A stretch of DNA of 64,000 nt, taken from NCBI RefSeq assembly GCF_945859705.1, contig NC_079134.1, positions 51,390,402-51,454,401 on the forward strand, in the 5' to 3' direction. This DNA is from Episyrphus balteatus (lineage: Eukaryota > Arthropoda > Insecta > Diptera > Syrphidae). Under the pieces are notes generated by a model, which was given only the letters and a program-made list of their open reading frames with translations, searched no databases and was not told the DNA's origin. The translations under genes and the position numbers were made by a program. Of the stretch, positions 47,186 to 58,826 are shown piece by piece. The stretch's first letter is position 1, and each line of letters begins with the position of its first letter.

Positions 47186-48385
47186 AGAAGAAGACTGGCA
47201 ATCTCTTATCATTTTAAAAACGATAAAAAAAAAGTTTTGACTTAAACTTTTTAAGTGACCCAGAAAAAATATTAATGAATAATTTATAATTATAAGAAAA
47301 ATGCATTCAGCATTCTGGTGCCGGTTTTTCTGTTCAAATTAGTGGTTTATTACTCTAGATATACTTAACTTATACATACAAATTAATACCTACTTTTCAC
47401 GAGTCGACTCGTCTGAACGAAAACCGCAGGTGACTAAACTGACAATCCCCATAGAAGAATCCTAGTCAACTTCAGCCTTGAGATATATTGTGCCGTTTAA
47501 ATCGACTCGTGGAAAGGCAGCATAAAAATTGACGTTTTCATCTTCTGATTTTCAAATCTAGAGTTTTTCAACTTTAGATATTGCGCATTTTCGAAAACTC
47601 GTTGCCTCGTGCGTCTTTTTTCAAAATCGTAACATTGCTTCAAACAATTTTGTTGTTTGAAATTTTTAAAATCGTCAACGAAATGCATCTGCTCCCTGAT
47701 CTTAGGTTTCAGGCTACTAAGATTTTTAAAACTTTTTTAAAGGCACGAATTTTGGAAAATAAAAAATGTAAATTAAACATAAAATTCGTTTTTCCATGGA
47801 ATAAAACTATTTTCTTAAATAAATTTAGACTACAAAACACTGTTGCCAGAGCCAGCTATTTATCGCCAAACATGCTCCTTGAACTTTTAAATCACTTCTT
47901 AAAATTTTGAATTGGAGATTTAAGGCTCCTTTAATATCAAAGCATTTTACAGCAAAAATCCACCAAAAATGTGAACAGACAACCAAGTTGCGTAGATTTT
48001 TCAAAAAATAAACAGCTTGATTTCCTTCATTTATGCATTTTTAGTGTTTGTTTTTTTGAAATTTTATTTTTTATTCATAATTTTTAGAAAAATTTCTTTG
48101 ATTTTCAATTTTTCGAAAACAGTGAATCGAAAAATTAAAAATCAAAAAAATTAATGAAAAAATTTGGGTTTAATTTATATAAAAGTCTAGTCTTTCTTTT
48201 GTCAAAAAATGTAAATTTTCAATTAATTAAATCATTAAGTGCAATAGATATTGAAAAAATTGAAACACAGAAGAAAACTACAAAAAAAGGTGATGATTTT
48301 AAATTTTATTAGGAAAGATATTTTTTCTTTGTTTTCAATTTAAATATTTAACAACAGAGAACAACAAACATCTTAAAGTTAAATC
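47186..48385. other. noncoding spacer with a small palindromic insert
   Basis: CACGAGTCGACTCG at 47399 and ATCGACTCGTGG at 47501 are inverted and could bound a 115-bp MITE. The remainder is AT-rich and unassigned. Confidence 0.35.
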
Positions 48386-48391
48386 TTTATT
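48386..48391 (-). terminator. galectin polyadenylation signal
   Basis: AATAAA on the minus strand, 35 nt past the galectin stop codon. Confidence 0.6.
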
Positions 48392-48425
48392 CCAAAAGTT
48401 GCATGGATGTATGTATTTATAAAGC

Positions 48426-51400
48426 TTATGAAATCGCTGATAATTTTTCAACTCTCTTCAATAGCGGTGAGTCTTCATGGTATTCTAGTTTATTAACTGC
48501 AAAATCTCCCGGATAACTGCACAAGCACTTCACCGTCGAGATGCTAAAATTTCTGAATGGAAAATTGAAATATGTAAAATATTTTCCATTCACAGCCACA
48601 ATAAAAGCCTTATCGCCTTGCCCAAAGGCGATTTTAAATGAATTTCCACGAACGAACGGAAAATCACCATCAGTTTCCTCATCTGCAGAATTGAAACTTA
48701 AAGCAGAATTTCTATTAGAATATTTTCGTTACCACCTCGCACGTTATCGATTTCACTTACCTATTATCTTCTCTCTGGAAGGACCTAACCACCGTTCTTG
48801 TTTCGAAATTTACATGAAATTTAAAAACTACTCGACTGGTTTCGTTGCATTGGAAACAAATGGAAAATTCGGTGGAGCGAGGGCCGCGAGCTATGCACTC
48901 CATAGCAACTACAGTACCTGAAAATGAACACAGACAAAAAAAAAAATCCTTATAAAATACATTTTTTATCCTTGGCGATACATGGAACAATCGATACCTG
49001 TTTCATATTTTTTTGGAACATCACTTTGGAAGGCAAGTTTCTCGCAGGATAACAAATTCCGTGGAAATACCAAAGGGAACAGCATACGATGATGGAACTG
49101 TGTAATTTTTTCAAAGTCACCATACACCATCACATAGTTTATCTTCTTTGGACATTGCAGATATTCGAAGGTGCCATACAAGTTATCGTTGACATAGATT
49201 TCGAAGCATTTTTGCAAAACTGCCACACGAAAGTTGAAGGTTTGTCCTGGTTTCAAAAATGTAAAAAAAAATGTATTAGCTTTTAGAAGGATGTTAAATT
49301 GTGATATATCTGGAGAAATGGCTTGCATTTTTTCAATTCTTTGATGAAGCAAAAAATCCTATCTATTCTTGGAAAGGCAAAACAAAACAATTTCATTGAT
49401 GAATTAAATATTTTTCAATAACATTTTTTTAATGAAAAACATTTTTACTTGTACATAATACATTTTTTTAATGCAAATAATTTTTTCGCAATGACATTTT
49501 ATTTTTAATGCAAAAGTTTTGTATGTTTAGAAGTAAAGCTTAAGATTTGTTTACAAGATAAGAAAAATTATAAGTGAGTCCCAAAAAAAAAGTTCGCTTC
49601 TCAACTCTTTTATTCCGAGTATGAATGTGGTAGGCATTCACTGGCGGTTTATCCATGTACTTTTTTTAGTTTACAACATAGCAATTTAATGTTATAAAGA
49701 CAACATGCAAAATATTAAGGATTGAAACCGCGCATGTGACAGCTTTAATTTAATTTTTTTTTTTGAAAATACCTACAAAGAATTCTCTTTAATCATTTCT
49801 GTTTTCCCAAACAGCTAGTTCATTTTCACCGAATTTTCTTAAAAAGCATTTTTTTTTTAAATTTTTATTTGAAAAATTGATTTTTTTCTTCTGAAATTTT
49901 GGTTTAAAGTTTTGATGAATACAAAATGGCGTACCGAGTATCGACTTCATCTAATCCTATCTTAAACCAAAAAAAAAATGTTTATACTCATTTGTTTTGA
50001 AAACCGAAAAGCATTTTTTTTAAGTACAGTAAAAGTAAAAATTACGTTTTAATTATCCCTGAATTAAAAACAATTTTTGAAAAACTGATAATTTTACTGA
50101 CTTTTCATGGTTTTTGACTGGCTCCAGAACCTAAGCTATTATATGTAGGAGGCTTATACTTCCCAAACATTAAATATAGATATTTTTCAACAAAATTAAT
50201 CTTAAATTAACTCGATAACTGTACTCCTTATGCAAAAATTTTAAGCATATTTAACATATTTCAGAACCTCGTCTTAATGAAGCGAAAGTAAAATCGCGGT
50301 TCTGGATGTACTTAAAGATCTTAAATTTTTATCAGGTTCTTGGGCGAAAAAAAAGTTGCAAGAAAATTTACAAATGTTTTCAAAATATGTGTCAATGAAT
50401 ACAAATTTTCATTTGTTTTGATTTGCATTCATTTTACCATAAAATCAAAGTTTTTCTCAAAAAATTTAGATTTTAGTATATACTTCCTTTTCCATGCAAT
50501 ATATTTTATGAGGTTTGAAATAGATCCGCCACATAAAATTAGTCGTTATTTTTAACGCAGGTCTGCAGTTAATCATAATCGTTAGTTTTTGAGAAAAACA
50601 AACTTTTTTTTGATCGTATTGCAAGTAGGTATGATATACATTTATTTTTGAAAATGATCAAAACATTCGAGTAAGAAGTAAATTAGACTTAGAGGAAGTT
50701 AAATCTAGAGGGAGTTTACTGTATTTTTATAACTTAATTAAAAACTTAAAGGAGATGACCCATTTTTCTATGGAGCCTGGAAAAATCAGAAAAATCGGAT
50801 ATTTTCGAAACAACTCTTTATAGCACCCGAATTATAGAACCTAGAAAAACAATTTTGGTACCAAATGATATGTTAAAGTAGTAACTTTCGACTGGTACTA
50901 AGATCTTTTTTCTACGCTCAGTATTTTTTCATATATGGTTTTTAGACTTTTTCGAACAAAATTTCTTACGACTGATTTCTACGACTGATATCTCGAAAAA
51001 ATAAGTTATGACATTTACTTTTTTTACACCAATTTAATCTTTAATTGATAACCTTTTATTTCATATACATAAAAGTTACATTACTTCAAACAAAAACAAT
51101 ATTGTTTTTGTCTAAAAAAATTCTTTTGTTTATAATATGGTTTTTGTTTGACGTAATCTAACTTTTATGTATATGAAATAAAAGGTTATCAATTGCATTG
51201 GTGTAAAAAAAGTAAATGACATAACTTATTTTCTGTACCGGCATACAACGTAAACGACTTAGCCGATTTCAACCAATATTTTTACACAGAAACCATAAAA
51301 TAAACACATTTTTGGATTTTTAAAAAATATTTTAATTTTTTTTTTTTTTTTGAAAAATCGATTTTTTGAAAACGGGTTGACGAATTTTATCGAAGTTACG

Positions 51401-53483
51401 TTTTTATGTGCTGAATAATATTTTCTTAAAAATGGCATACCAATTTTTTTTTTTGAAAAATATAAGGAAATTTTTATATGTAAAAAATTATTAAAAAAAA
51501 AAAACACTCTAAGGAGTTTCGATATTTTTTACTTGCGATATAGGCACTATATGTATATCAAGTTATGCATTCGTAAAAAAAAAAAGTTGAGATAACATTT
51601 TTCCTCGACATTACGATGGTAGAGAATGCTAAAAATGTGGGCCTCGGAAGTCAGACGGACTTCCGGGGCCCACATTTTTAGCATTCTCTGTCTGTCTGTC
51701 AGTCTATCTGTCTGTCTGTCTGTCTGTATACGGAGCGACAGCCTAAACGGATGAACCGATTGACTTCAAACTTGGTATGAAGCATTTTTTTAGGGACTCT
51801 CCAGAAGGGTTTTTGGAGTAAATTTTTTTGGATCATTTTTTTGGACTTGTCATATACCGATTTTAGTAAAATTAAAATTGCTCAAAAACGGCTCCAACGA
51901 TTTTGTTAAAAAAATTCAAATACAAGTTTTAAGAGAAGGTCTATCTTTCAATAAAAAAGTTTTATTTTGAAAATCATTATTAACGGTACCTGCCATAGAA
52001 CCGTTTTTTTTAAATCCGATTCTCTCTGAAACTGCTTATTCGATTTCAACGAAATTTTTTGTGAAGAAGAATTTATATAATTTTAATATATAAGCTAAAA
52101 ATAAAATTTAAAAAAAAATAATTTTTGGATTTTTAAAAAAAATTTGAATTTTTTTTTTGAAAAATCTAATTTTCGAAAACGAGACATTGAATTTTTTTGA
52201 AATTTCGTTTTTAGATGTTGATTAGTGATTTCTACAAAATGGCATACCAATTTTATTTTTAAACTTTTTTCCACAAAATTTTATTTATACAAAAATAGTT
52301 TTTTAAAAAATGGCTCTTACGATTTTAAAAATTTTTTTTCGAAAAATGCATGTTAATATATCAATCAAAACTGCATACTTGTTTTGTGGGGCAATTTGAT
52401 TTCAGATGTTGTTTTATTTTTTGAAAAACGAATTTTATTTTTTTAGTTTTTTTTATTGTATGTACGTACATTTCCCAAATTTGTATATAAAAAGTCTTAA
52501 AAATTTAAGCAACTCGAACTCTAAGAGCAAGTTCGTGCGACCCAGTCGTGCATTTTATTTTCTAAAAATTCCTTTTTATGCAAGAAATCAAATAGCATAC
52601 TTGGTTTTGTAGCTCATTTAAAACGGTGTTTAATTAATTAAAAACATATTTTTATTTTTGTTTGCATTATTTATGAAATTCCTTAAAAATAAAATTTTAA
52701 ATTTTCTTTTATTATGTTCAGTAAAAAGCTTTGACATAAGAGAGCAAGTACGTGCATTTTATTTTTTTAGGGATAAAGCATATGCTGAGGGTAAAAAAAT
52801 CTTTTATCAATTGTTCAAAGCCAAATTTAACGAGGCACTGTGGCGTATGAGTACTATTTTTTTTTTAATCTTTAATTAAAAGTATGATGAAGGTTTTGCA
52901 TTTTAAAAACTTGAAATCAGAAATATATTTTCCTTAACAGATATTTTCTTTGCAATAAACCTCACCATATCATCACTTTAAAAATGTTTAATTTATCAAC
53001 ACTTAAACCATAGCGTCCGAAACAGAAATCTCTTATTAAATTTAATTAAATCCAAATACCTAAATTCATCAGAAGCCGTATCTGAAATATGTACCTTACC
53101 TGGAATCAAAGGATTCTTAGGAACGTCACTTTTCCAATTTTTCGAAATCTCCTCTTGTTGCCATCCTTCGCCAGGCTGAAACATACTACGAATTATTTGA
53201 TTTTCCTTGAAGTTTGCTTCAATCTTCAGAAAAATCGTTTCACTCTCATTAGAATCTTTAATATTATCCGTAAGGTCCAGACAAATCCTTTCGTTTGGAA
53301 AAATCAGACAAAATAGAGGAGATAAATTTGAAAAAACTTTTGCCACAAATTTCCTAACAAAATAAAACACCAAACACACACACAGCAGACATACTTATTA
53401 GGATTTGGTTTTATTTTCCCGGCAATGACCAAAACATGTCCGAATGGCACTTCCGAGAGAACTTTTCCTTTCCAGATGTTCAT
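48426..53483 (-). CDS. tandem-repeat galectin, two carbohydrate-recognition domains, 5 coding exons
   Basis: Join on the minus strand: 53483-53395, 53287-53100, 49246-48998, 48917-48761, 48696-48426, total 954 nt, 317 residues plus stop. Splice sites: GTATGT/AAAG, GTAAGG/CCAG, GTATCG/TTCAG, GTAAGT/TTAAG. The first acceptor is a choice. An alternative at 53353 would leave a 41-nt intron and a longer loop. Domain 1 (residues about 10-150) has GHVLVIAGKIKPNPN, FLKIEANFKENQIIRS, GWQQEE and QTFNFRVAV. Domain 2 (about 175-305) has GTVVAMECIARGPRSTEFSI, FHVNFETRTVVRS and NSFKIAFG. These are the galectin beta-strand landmarks. The H-N-R, V-x-N and W-x-x-E-x-R sugar contacts are only partly kept: domain 1 keeps W and E but has E, K and S at other contacts; domain 2 lost W. 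No signal peptide is seen, as usual for galectins. Intron 2 (3853 nt) contains repeats. The exact fly orthologue was not identified. Confidence 0.88.
49390..49520. repeat. fragment of the TTGCAATAAA hairpin array family
   Basis: TTTTTCAATAACATTTTTTT, TTAATGCAAATAATTTTTT and CGCAATGACATTTTATTTTT repeat the unit of the 23790-25015 array. It lies in galectin intron 2. Confidence 0.45.
50997..51232. mobile_element. 236-bp palindromic MITE in galectin intron 2
   Basis: Arms 50997-51084 and 51145-51232 are reverse complements over about 85 bp, containing AAAATAAGTTATGACATTTAC and GATAACCTTTTATTTCATAT. The loop is about 60 bp and itself partly palindromic. No coding capacity. Confidence 0.8.
51531..52575 (+). 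repeat. dispersed repeat with GTCY tract, copy 2
   Basis: Same landmark order as 39091-39870: ACTTGCGATATAGG, GACATTACGATGGTAG, a longer tetranucleotide tract of GTCT and GTCA units (51690-51725), ACAGCC, GGCTCCAACGATTTTGT, GGTACCTGCCATAGAACCG and CCAGTCGTGCATTTTATTTT. It also carries a hairpin at 51621-51689 that copy 1 lacks. It lies in galectin intron 2. Confidence 0.75.
51621..51689. repeat. near-perfect 32-bp-stem hairpin
   Basis: AGAGAATGCTAAAAATGTGG followed by GCC(T/C)CGGAAGTC pairs with its complement across a 4-base loop (AGAC), with one mismatch. The stem ends directly at the GTCT repeat tract. The sister copy near 39190-39225 has only one arm. Confidence 0.9.
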
Positions 53484-53500
53484 TTTGTGATTTTCTTATT

Positions 53501-53514
53501 GCAACTGAAACTGA
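53501..53514 (-). promoter_or_regulatory. candidate initiator of the galectin gene
   Basis: TCAGTTTCAGTTGC on the minus strand contains two copies of the arthropod initiator TCAGT(T/C), 18-31 nt before the ATG at 53483. It would give a very short leader. No TATA box is obvious. Position and motif are the only evidence. Confidence 0.35.
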
Positions 53515-55065
53515 GCATTTATTTCACAAGCCATTTGACTAAGGGTTCTCTGCCACCATCATCTACTTCAACTGTTATCAAAAACTAGAGCATGCGGTGG
53601 TTCCACCTTCCATCATGATTGGCATGGAGCTGAGAAACTTCTATTATTTTGTATTATTTTTACCATGCATTTTGTATATACCTAAATAGGAAGAGCTCCT
53701 GATTGTTGTTGCATATTTAACTCCTACGAACGACATCCTCTGTATAGCTTTGCGTGTCTTTTATAAGGACACAAAACAAAAATTGATTTGATGTCTGGAG
53801 GTTTTTTTTCCATTTTGATGTTGCATGTTTTTGACTTAAGAAAGTCCGGATCTGACGGTGTCAGAGCTGAGCTGACGACAGCGAAAAAGGGTTAAACAGT
53901 TTTCTTGGTTGGTCATATAAATAGAAATGGAAATCAGTAAAGTTCGAAGGAATTTCTTTTCTAGATTTATACAACAATTTTGTTGTATATTTATAGTTGA
54001 GTAAGTTTTATTTAAGTGAGGGAGTAAAATGCTTACCGATACAACTTTCCAATACAAAAATATTAATAAACGTACCAACTACTCGTTTCGAGAGCTTAAT
54101 GCGAAATGAATAAATTTGTGAATAATATTCATGACAATGAGAGTTTTATGTTTTTATAGACAATGTTTAGTAGAATCAATGTGCTCATGAACTTTTGTTC
54201 AGATTAGAAAAAACGTTATACTTTTGTAAGGTTATAAACTTTGATGACCTTGAGGTAATGGCTGTAATTGACACAAACCAATAATTCATGTTTGAATCCT
54301 AAATAAATGCTTTTTCCTGTCATGGAATGTAAAAAATTGTTTTTTAATCTTTTTTTATTTGTTAAAAATTTTACTTGTAATTTACATTTGACATTTCTAA
54401 ATTTAAAATAATTTTAAGAACGTGAAAAATAATTTTAAAACTGCTTGTTTTTTCACTATTGACCAAAAACCAAGCTAAAACTAGTTGTTGAACCAATATA
54501 GTGGATGTGGAACACTTAGTTTCTTAAGATTTTGGGCAAGTGTTTTAAAAATTAGTGTCCTCTTTTGAGTATTCAATAAACAAGTATATGGACTGATGAA
54601 CGTTTGACTATTATTCCAGAATCTGATCATAATGAGGTTTGTTAACTTCTAAAACTTCTATTGGTTATTCAAGCGTTTCCGACTTTGGTTCCAACTAGAA
54701 AAGGGAAGTGCAGACATAATCAACTTTTATTACAATTCTGAGCACAAATTGTTGTTAGTGTGGAATTTTTAATATCAAAAAAAATCTCCAGGTCTTAATC
54801 AAAACCGACATTACGATAATGGATAATGTAAGTAATGTAATTCCTTTGTTTTTTCCTCCATCTGTACACAATGTGTACTACACATTTCTACGGCCAAAAC
54901 ACGTGGAAAGATTTTCTTCAAATTTGGCACTCACAGATGATTTTTATAAAAATTTTAAAACAAAATTTTTTTGTGTGGTTTTTGATATCTCGTTTAGAAC
55001 GTGTCCCGCCCACGTCCCATGTCCGGTTTTCAGACGGCAAAAGTTGAAAAAATATTAGCAGCATA
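53515..55065. other. region upstream of the galectin gene, noncoding
   Basis: 53520-53660 is of mixed composition (GCGGTGGTTCCACCTTCC) and may be promoter-proximal. The rest is AT-rich with no assigned feature. Confidence 0.3.
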
Positions 55066-56824
55066 AGGGTGGTGAAAAAATGTAGGATAAAAGCTATGTT
55101 AAAGGGGAATAATAAATTGCGCGCAAACAAATTGGGGTAAGAAATAGGTGTGCCATAAATGGGGTGGGTGTTAAAATTCATGTTTTTCTACCTTCTATCG
55201 AAAAAATTTAAGTACAACTTTTCAAGACATTTTTTAATAACCTCAAAAATAGTGAAAAAAGTTTAAAAAAATGATTTTTGGGTTTTTTATTTTTGTTTTT
55301 ACAAAAGTAGTTTAACAAAGCTTAATTTTACCTATTTTCAATTTCTTTTTCAGAAAAATATTAATTTATATTTATATTTAGGAAAAAATACCCTATTTTT
55401 CAATCAAAAAAGTTACCGACAAAAATGTTCGATTTTTGAAAAACACGGCACCTTTTATCTAAGACTATGCAAAAAGTACACTTTTATCTCAGAATATATT
55501 GGGAAAAATGGAAAAAAAACAAAGCAACGTTTTTAAGATTGATTTTTCTGACCAGCCAGATTTTGTTAGACAGCCCAAATTATATTTTCCTAATGGAATT
55601 TTGCCATTATTAAAATTCAACCTTTTTTGTAAAAGGTTAAAATAAAAAACCATTGCATTTTTCCCCCTTTTTTTTGATTTTAGAAAATGATTTCAATAAA
55701 AGTTGTAAAACGGGTTGTTAGAAGTGGTAAACATTTGAGAAGAACAAATCTTCGCAAAAATTACAACTTTATAAACCACGCAAAGAAACTCGCCGACAAT
55801 AGTAAAAAAAACTGTGTTAGAAATTGCAGATCGAAAGTTTTGTAGAAGGAAATTGCTTTGCACTTAATAACGCTGCCTTCACAGTTATCTAAACACTTAA
55901 CGACTTAATTCACTTTTTTCCTTTGAAAAATCGCCGGTTGCAAATTGGACTTTTGCGACATGTGTTTTTTTTTTATTGGAGGCGAGTTTCTTTTCGTGGT
56001 TTATAAAGCCGTAATTTTTGCGAAGATTTGTTCTTTTTAAATGTTTACCACTTCTAACAACCCGTTTTGCTGTAATTTTTAGCCCGAAGTCATGCTGTTC
56101 TGATCATTGCACATCTATCGGCCCATATTGTGACTGAGTTACTTCGACTTCTGTTGTTTCTATACCCTTGTATATTGCTCAAATAACTGCTTACTAAATT
56201 TTAACTTGCGTTTGTTTTTGTTCCAATGCATCGTTGGTTTCGGCCTAATTCAAAGACTTCTTTTATTTTACCAATTTTTTCCGCGCCTAAAGGTTTTTCA
56301 CGACCCGTTTTCGTCCTTACAGGTTATACCCAATCAGATTTATTGACAGACACAATTTTGAGTCTAACTGACCCATGCAACTCATCATTTATTAACATTT
56401 TTGCTTTTGAACCTATTCAGATGAGCCAAAATATATGCTTGTTTTTATGAATAGATTTGGTCTAGCTACCGTGTGAGAAGAATGGTAGGCCCTAAGACAA
56501 TTTTTTTTCTCCTAAACTAAGCTTAAAAGAATATTCTCTCCTTTTATTTATAAAAAAGATGTGCCATTGCATTAAATATCAAGACAGGCTAAAAGTAATA
56601 TGAATTAAAATGTGAACCTATTCAGATGAGCGGCACTGCGGCAGTGTACCTACAACTTTTGTTTTTAACTTTTTTTCGATAGATTTAGCTACTTTTAACA
56701 AAAATTGTAAAAAAGCACGACACCCACCCCACTTTTTCACCCACCCATCCTTTCTCCTAATTTGTGGGCAAATTATTACTCCCCGTTAATTTACCATCTA
56801 TCCTAAATTTTTCCACCACGCTTA
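55066..56824. mobile_element. about 1.76-kb inverted-repeat element, older and nested
   Basis: Outer arms pair imperfectly: GTGGTGAAAAAATGTAGGAT (55070) with its relative at 56800-56819, and GGGGTGGGTGTT (55160) with CACCCACCCC (56720). Inside, 55692-55800 and 55978-56083 form a better-preserved pair (AAAACGGGTTGTTAGAAGTG). Limits are approximate. No coding capacity. Confidence 0.55.
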
Positions 56825-56842
56825 TATTTTTCTCAAAAATTA

Positions 56843-58826
56843 CACGGTGTAACACTCAAAATATACGCGGGCGGGGACCTATCAGGTTTTGTAGAGCTAG
56901 TCGCACTGAATACGAAACGGTATTTGAAAATCCCCTAACACCCCCAAAATCTAGCTTCGACAATTTTTTACCCATTTGCGATTTTTTTTACAGTTTCTGA
57001 TAGAAGATAAATATACCTTTTTTACAATGTATAAAACATGTAACTCGGTTAAACCACTTAGAATTTATAAGATGCCAAAGTTCAAAAATTCAATTTTTTT
57101 TGTCATTTGCCCAACTTCGGCATCAATTTAAAGTATATGTTTTCAAAACAGCATGCTATTTAAAAAATATATTCTAAAACTATATCTATTAACCAATTGA
57201 TCGAGGTATTTTTTATGAAAATCACTTCAAAATTGGCGTAGAAAAAAAAATTTTTCGATATCAACCCAGATACAGAAATTCGAACTTTTAGGTATAGAAC
57301 AAAAATGTTGTTTCGGCACGTAGTAGGATAAGTTGGGCGCCAAGATTTGATGAAGGGTTTGTGTAGAGGAGCTCAATACAAACATTTTTTTTTCTTTGGG
57401 AGGGGGGTCTATCTCCCCCCGTTTAGGTGGGAGGGGCATTTTTCTAAAAAAAAACTATCAAAATAAAAAAAAATTATTAAAAAACAACGGCAACACTTAC
57501 AGTAATAAATGATACCATTTCCAAAAGACAAAATTGTGCATTTGATTCTAATTTTTAAATCAATATAATATTACCAATAGTTTTTGAAATAATCGATTTC
57601 AAAGTTAAAAATAGGGGAAAAAAAAATTTTTAAAACTCATTTTATACTATTTTTGTCCAGACTGTGTATTTTAGTAAATAAATTACTTAGACAGAAAACT
57701 GCCTTAATTAATTCCTTATCGAACCGTGAAACCGTGTTTCTATGTCTTCTAGTTTTTGGGAGAATTGAAAAATTATTTTATCAGATTTATCTTTTTTCAA
57801 AATATTTTTTGTTTTTATTTGTTTTTATTTTTCAATTTTCTCAAAAACTAGAAGACATAGAAACATAATAGTTTTCACTGTTCGATAAGGATTCAATTGA
57901 GGCAATTTTCTGTCTAAGTAATTTATTTACTAAAATTCAATTCATGGACAAAAGTAGTATAAAATGAGTTTTAAAAAATTTTTTTTCCCCTATTTTTAAC
58001 TTTGAAATCCATTATTTCAAAAACTATTGGTAATATTATATTGATTTAAAAATTAGAATCAAATGCACAATTTTGCCTTTTGGAAATGGTATTATTTATT
58101 ACTGTAAGTGTTGCCGTTGTTTTTTAATAATTTTTTTTATTTTGATAATTTTTTTTTAGAAAAAATGCCCCTCCCACCTAAACGGGGGGAGATAGACCCC
58201 CCTAACAAAGAAAAAAAATGTTTGTATTGAGCTCCTCTACAAAAACCCTTCATCAAATCCTGGCGCCCAACTTATCCTACTACGTGCCGAAACAACATTT
58301 TTGTTCTATGCCTAAAAGTTCGAATTTCTGTAACTGGGTTGAAATCGAAAAATTTTTTTTTCTAAGCCAATTTTGAAGTGATTTTCATAAAAAATACCTC
58401 AATCAATTGGTTAATAGATATAGTTTTAGAATATATTTTTTAAATAGTATGTTGTTTTGAAAACATATACTTTAAATTGATGCCGAAGTTGGGCAAATGA
58501 CAAAAAAAATTGAATTTTTGAACTTTGACATCTTATAAATTCTAAGTGGTTTAACCGAGTTACATGTTTTATACATTGTTAAAAAGGTATATTTATCTTC
58601 TATCAGAAACTGTAAAAAAATCGAAAATGGGTAAAAAATTGTCGAAGCTAGAATTTTTTCAATGGGTGAAGGTCCAAAAAACCGTTTTTTGCCCGTAACT
58701 CCAGATTTTGGGGGTGTTAGGGGATTTTCAAATACCGTTTCGTATTCAGTGCGACTAGCTCTACAAAACCTGATAGGTCTCCGTCCGCGTATATTTTAAA
58801 ACCTCATTTTTGTAACACCGTGTTAT
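56843..58826. mobile_element. about 1.98-kb long-inverted-repeat element with ACACGGTGT ends
   Basis: Left ACACGGTGTAACA, right TGTAACACCGTGT. Arms of about 900 bp are near-identical, sharing TACGAAACGGTATTTGAAAA, CACTTCAAAATTGG and CCCTCCCACCTAAACGGGG among other stretches. The centre is near 57810. The right arm carries an extra 50 bp (CCGTTTTTTGCCCGTAACTC) missing on the left. No clean target duplication; no coding capacity. It abuts the 55066-56824 element. Confidence 0.8.

Noticed and set aside
46810..47212. Three overlapping minus-strand open frames of 88-128 codons rich in His, Ser and Met
   Set aside because: They follow directly from the 8-bp minisatellite, which contains no stop in any minus frame.
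48541..48921. 126-codon plus-strand frame
   Set aside because: It is the antisense shadow of galectin exons 4 and 5 on the minus strand, whose splice sites and motifs fit the galectin fold.
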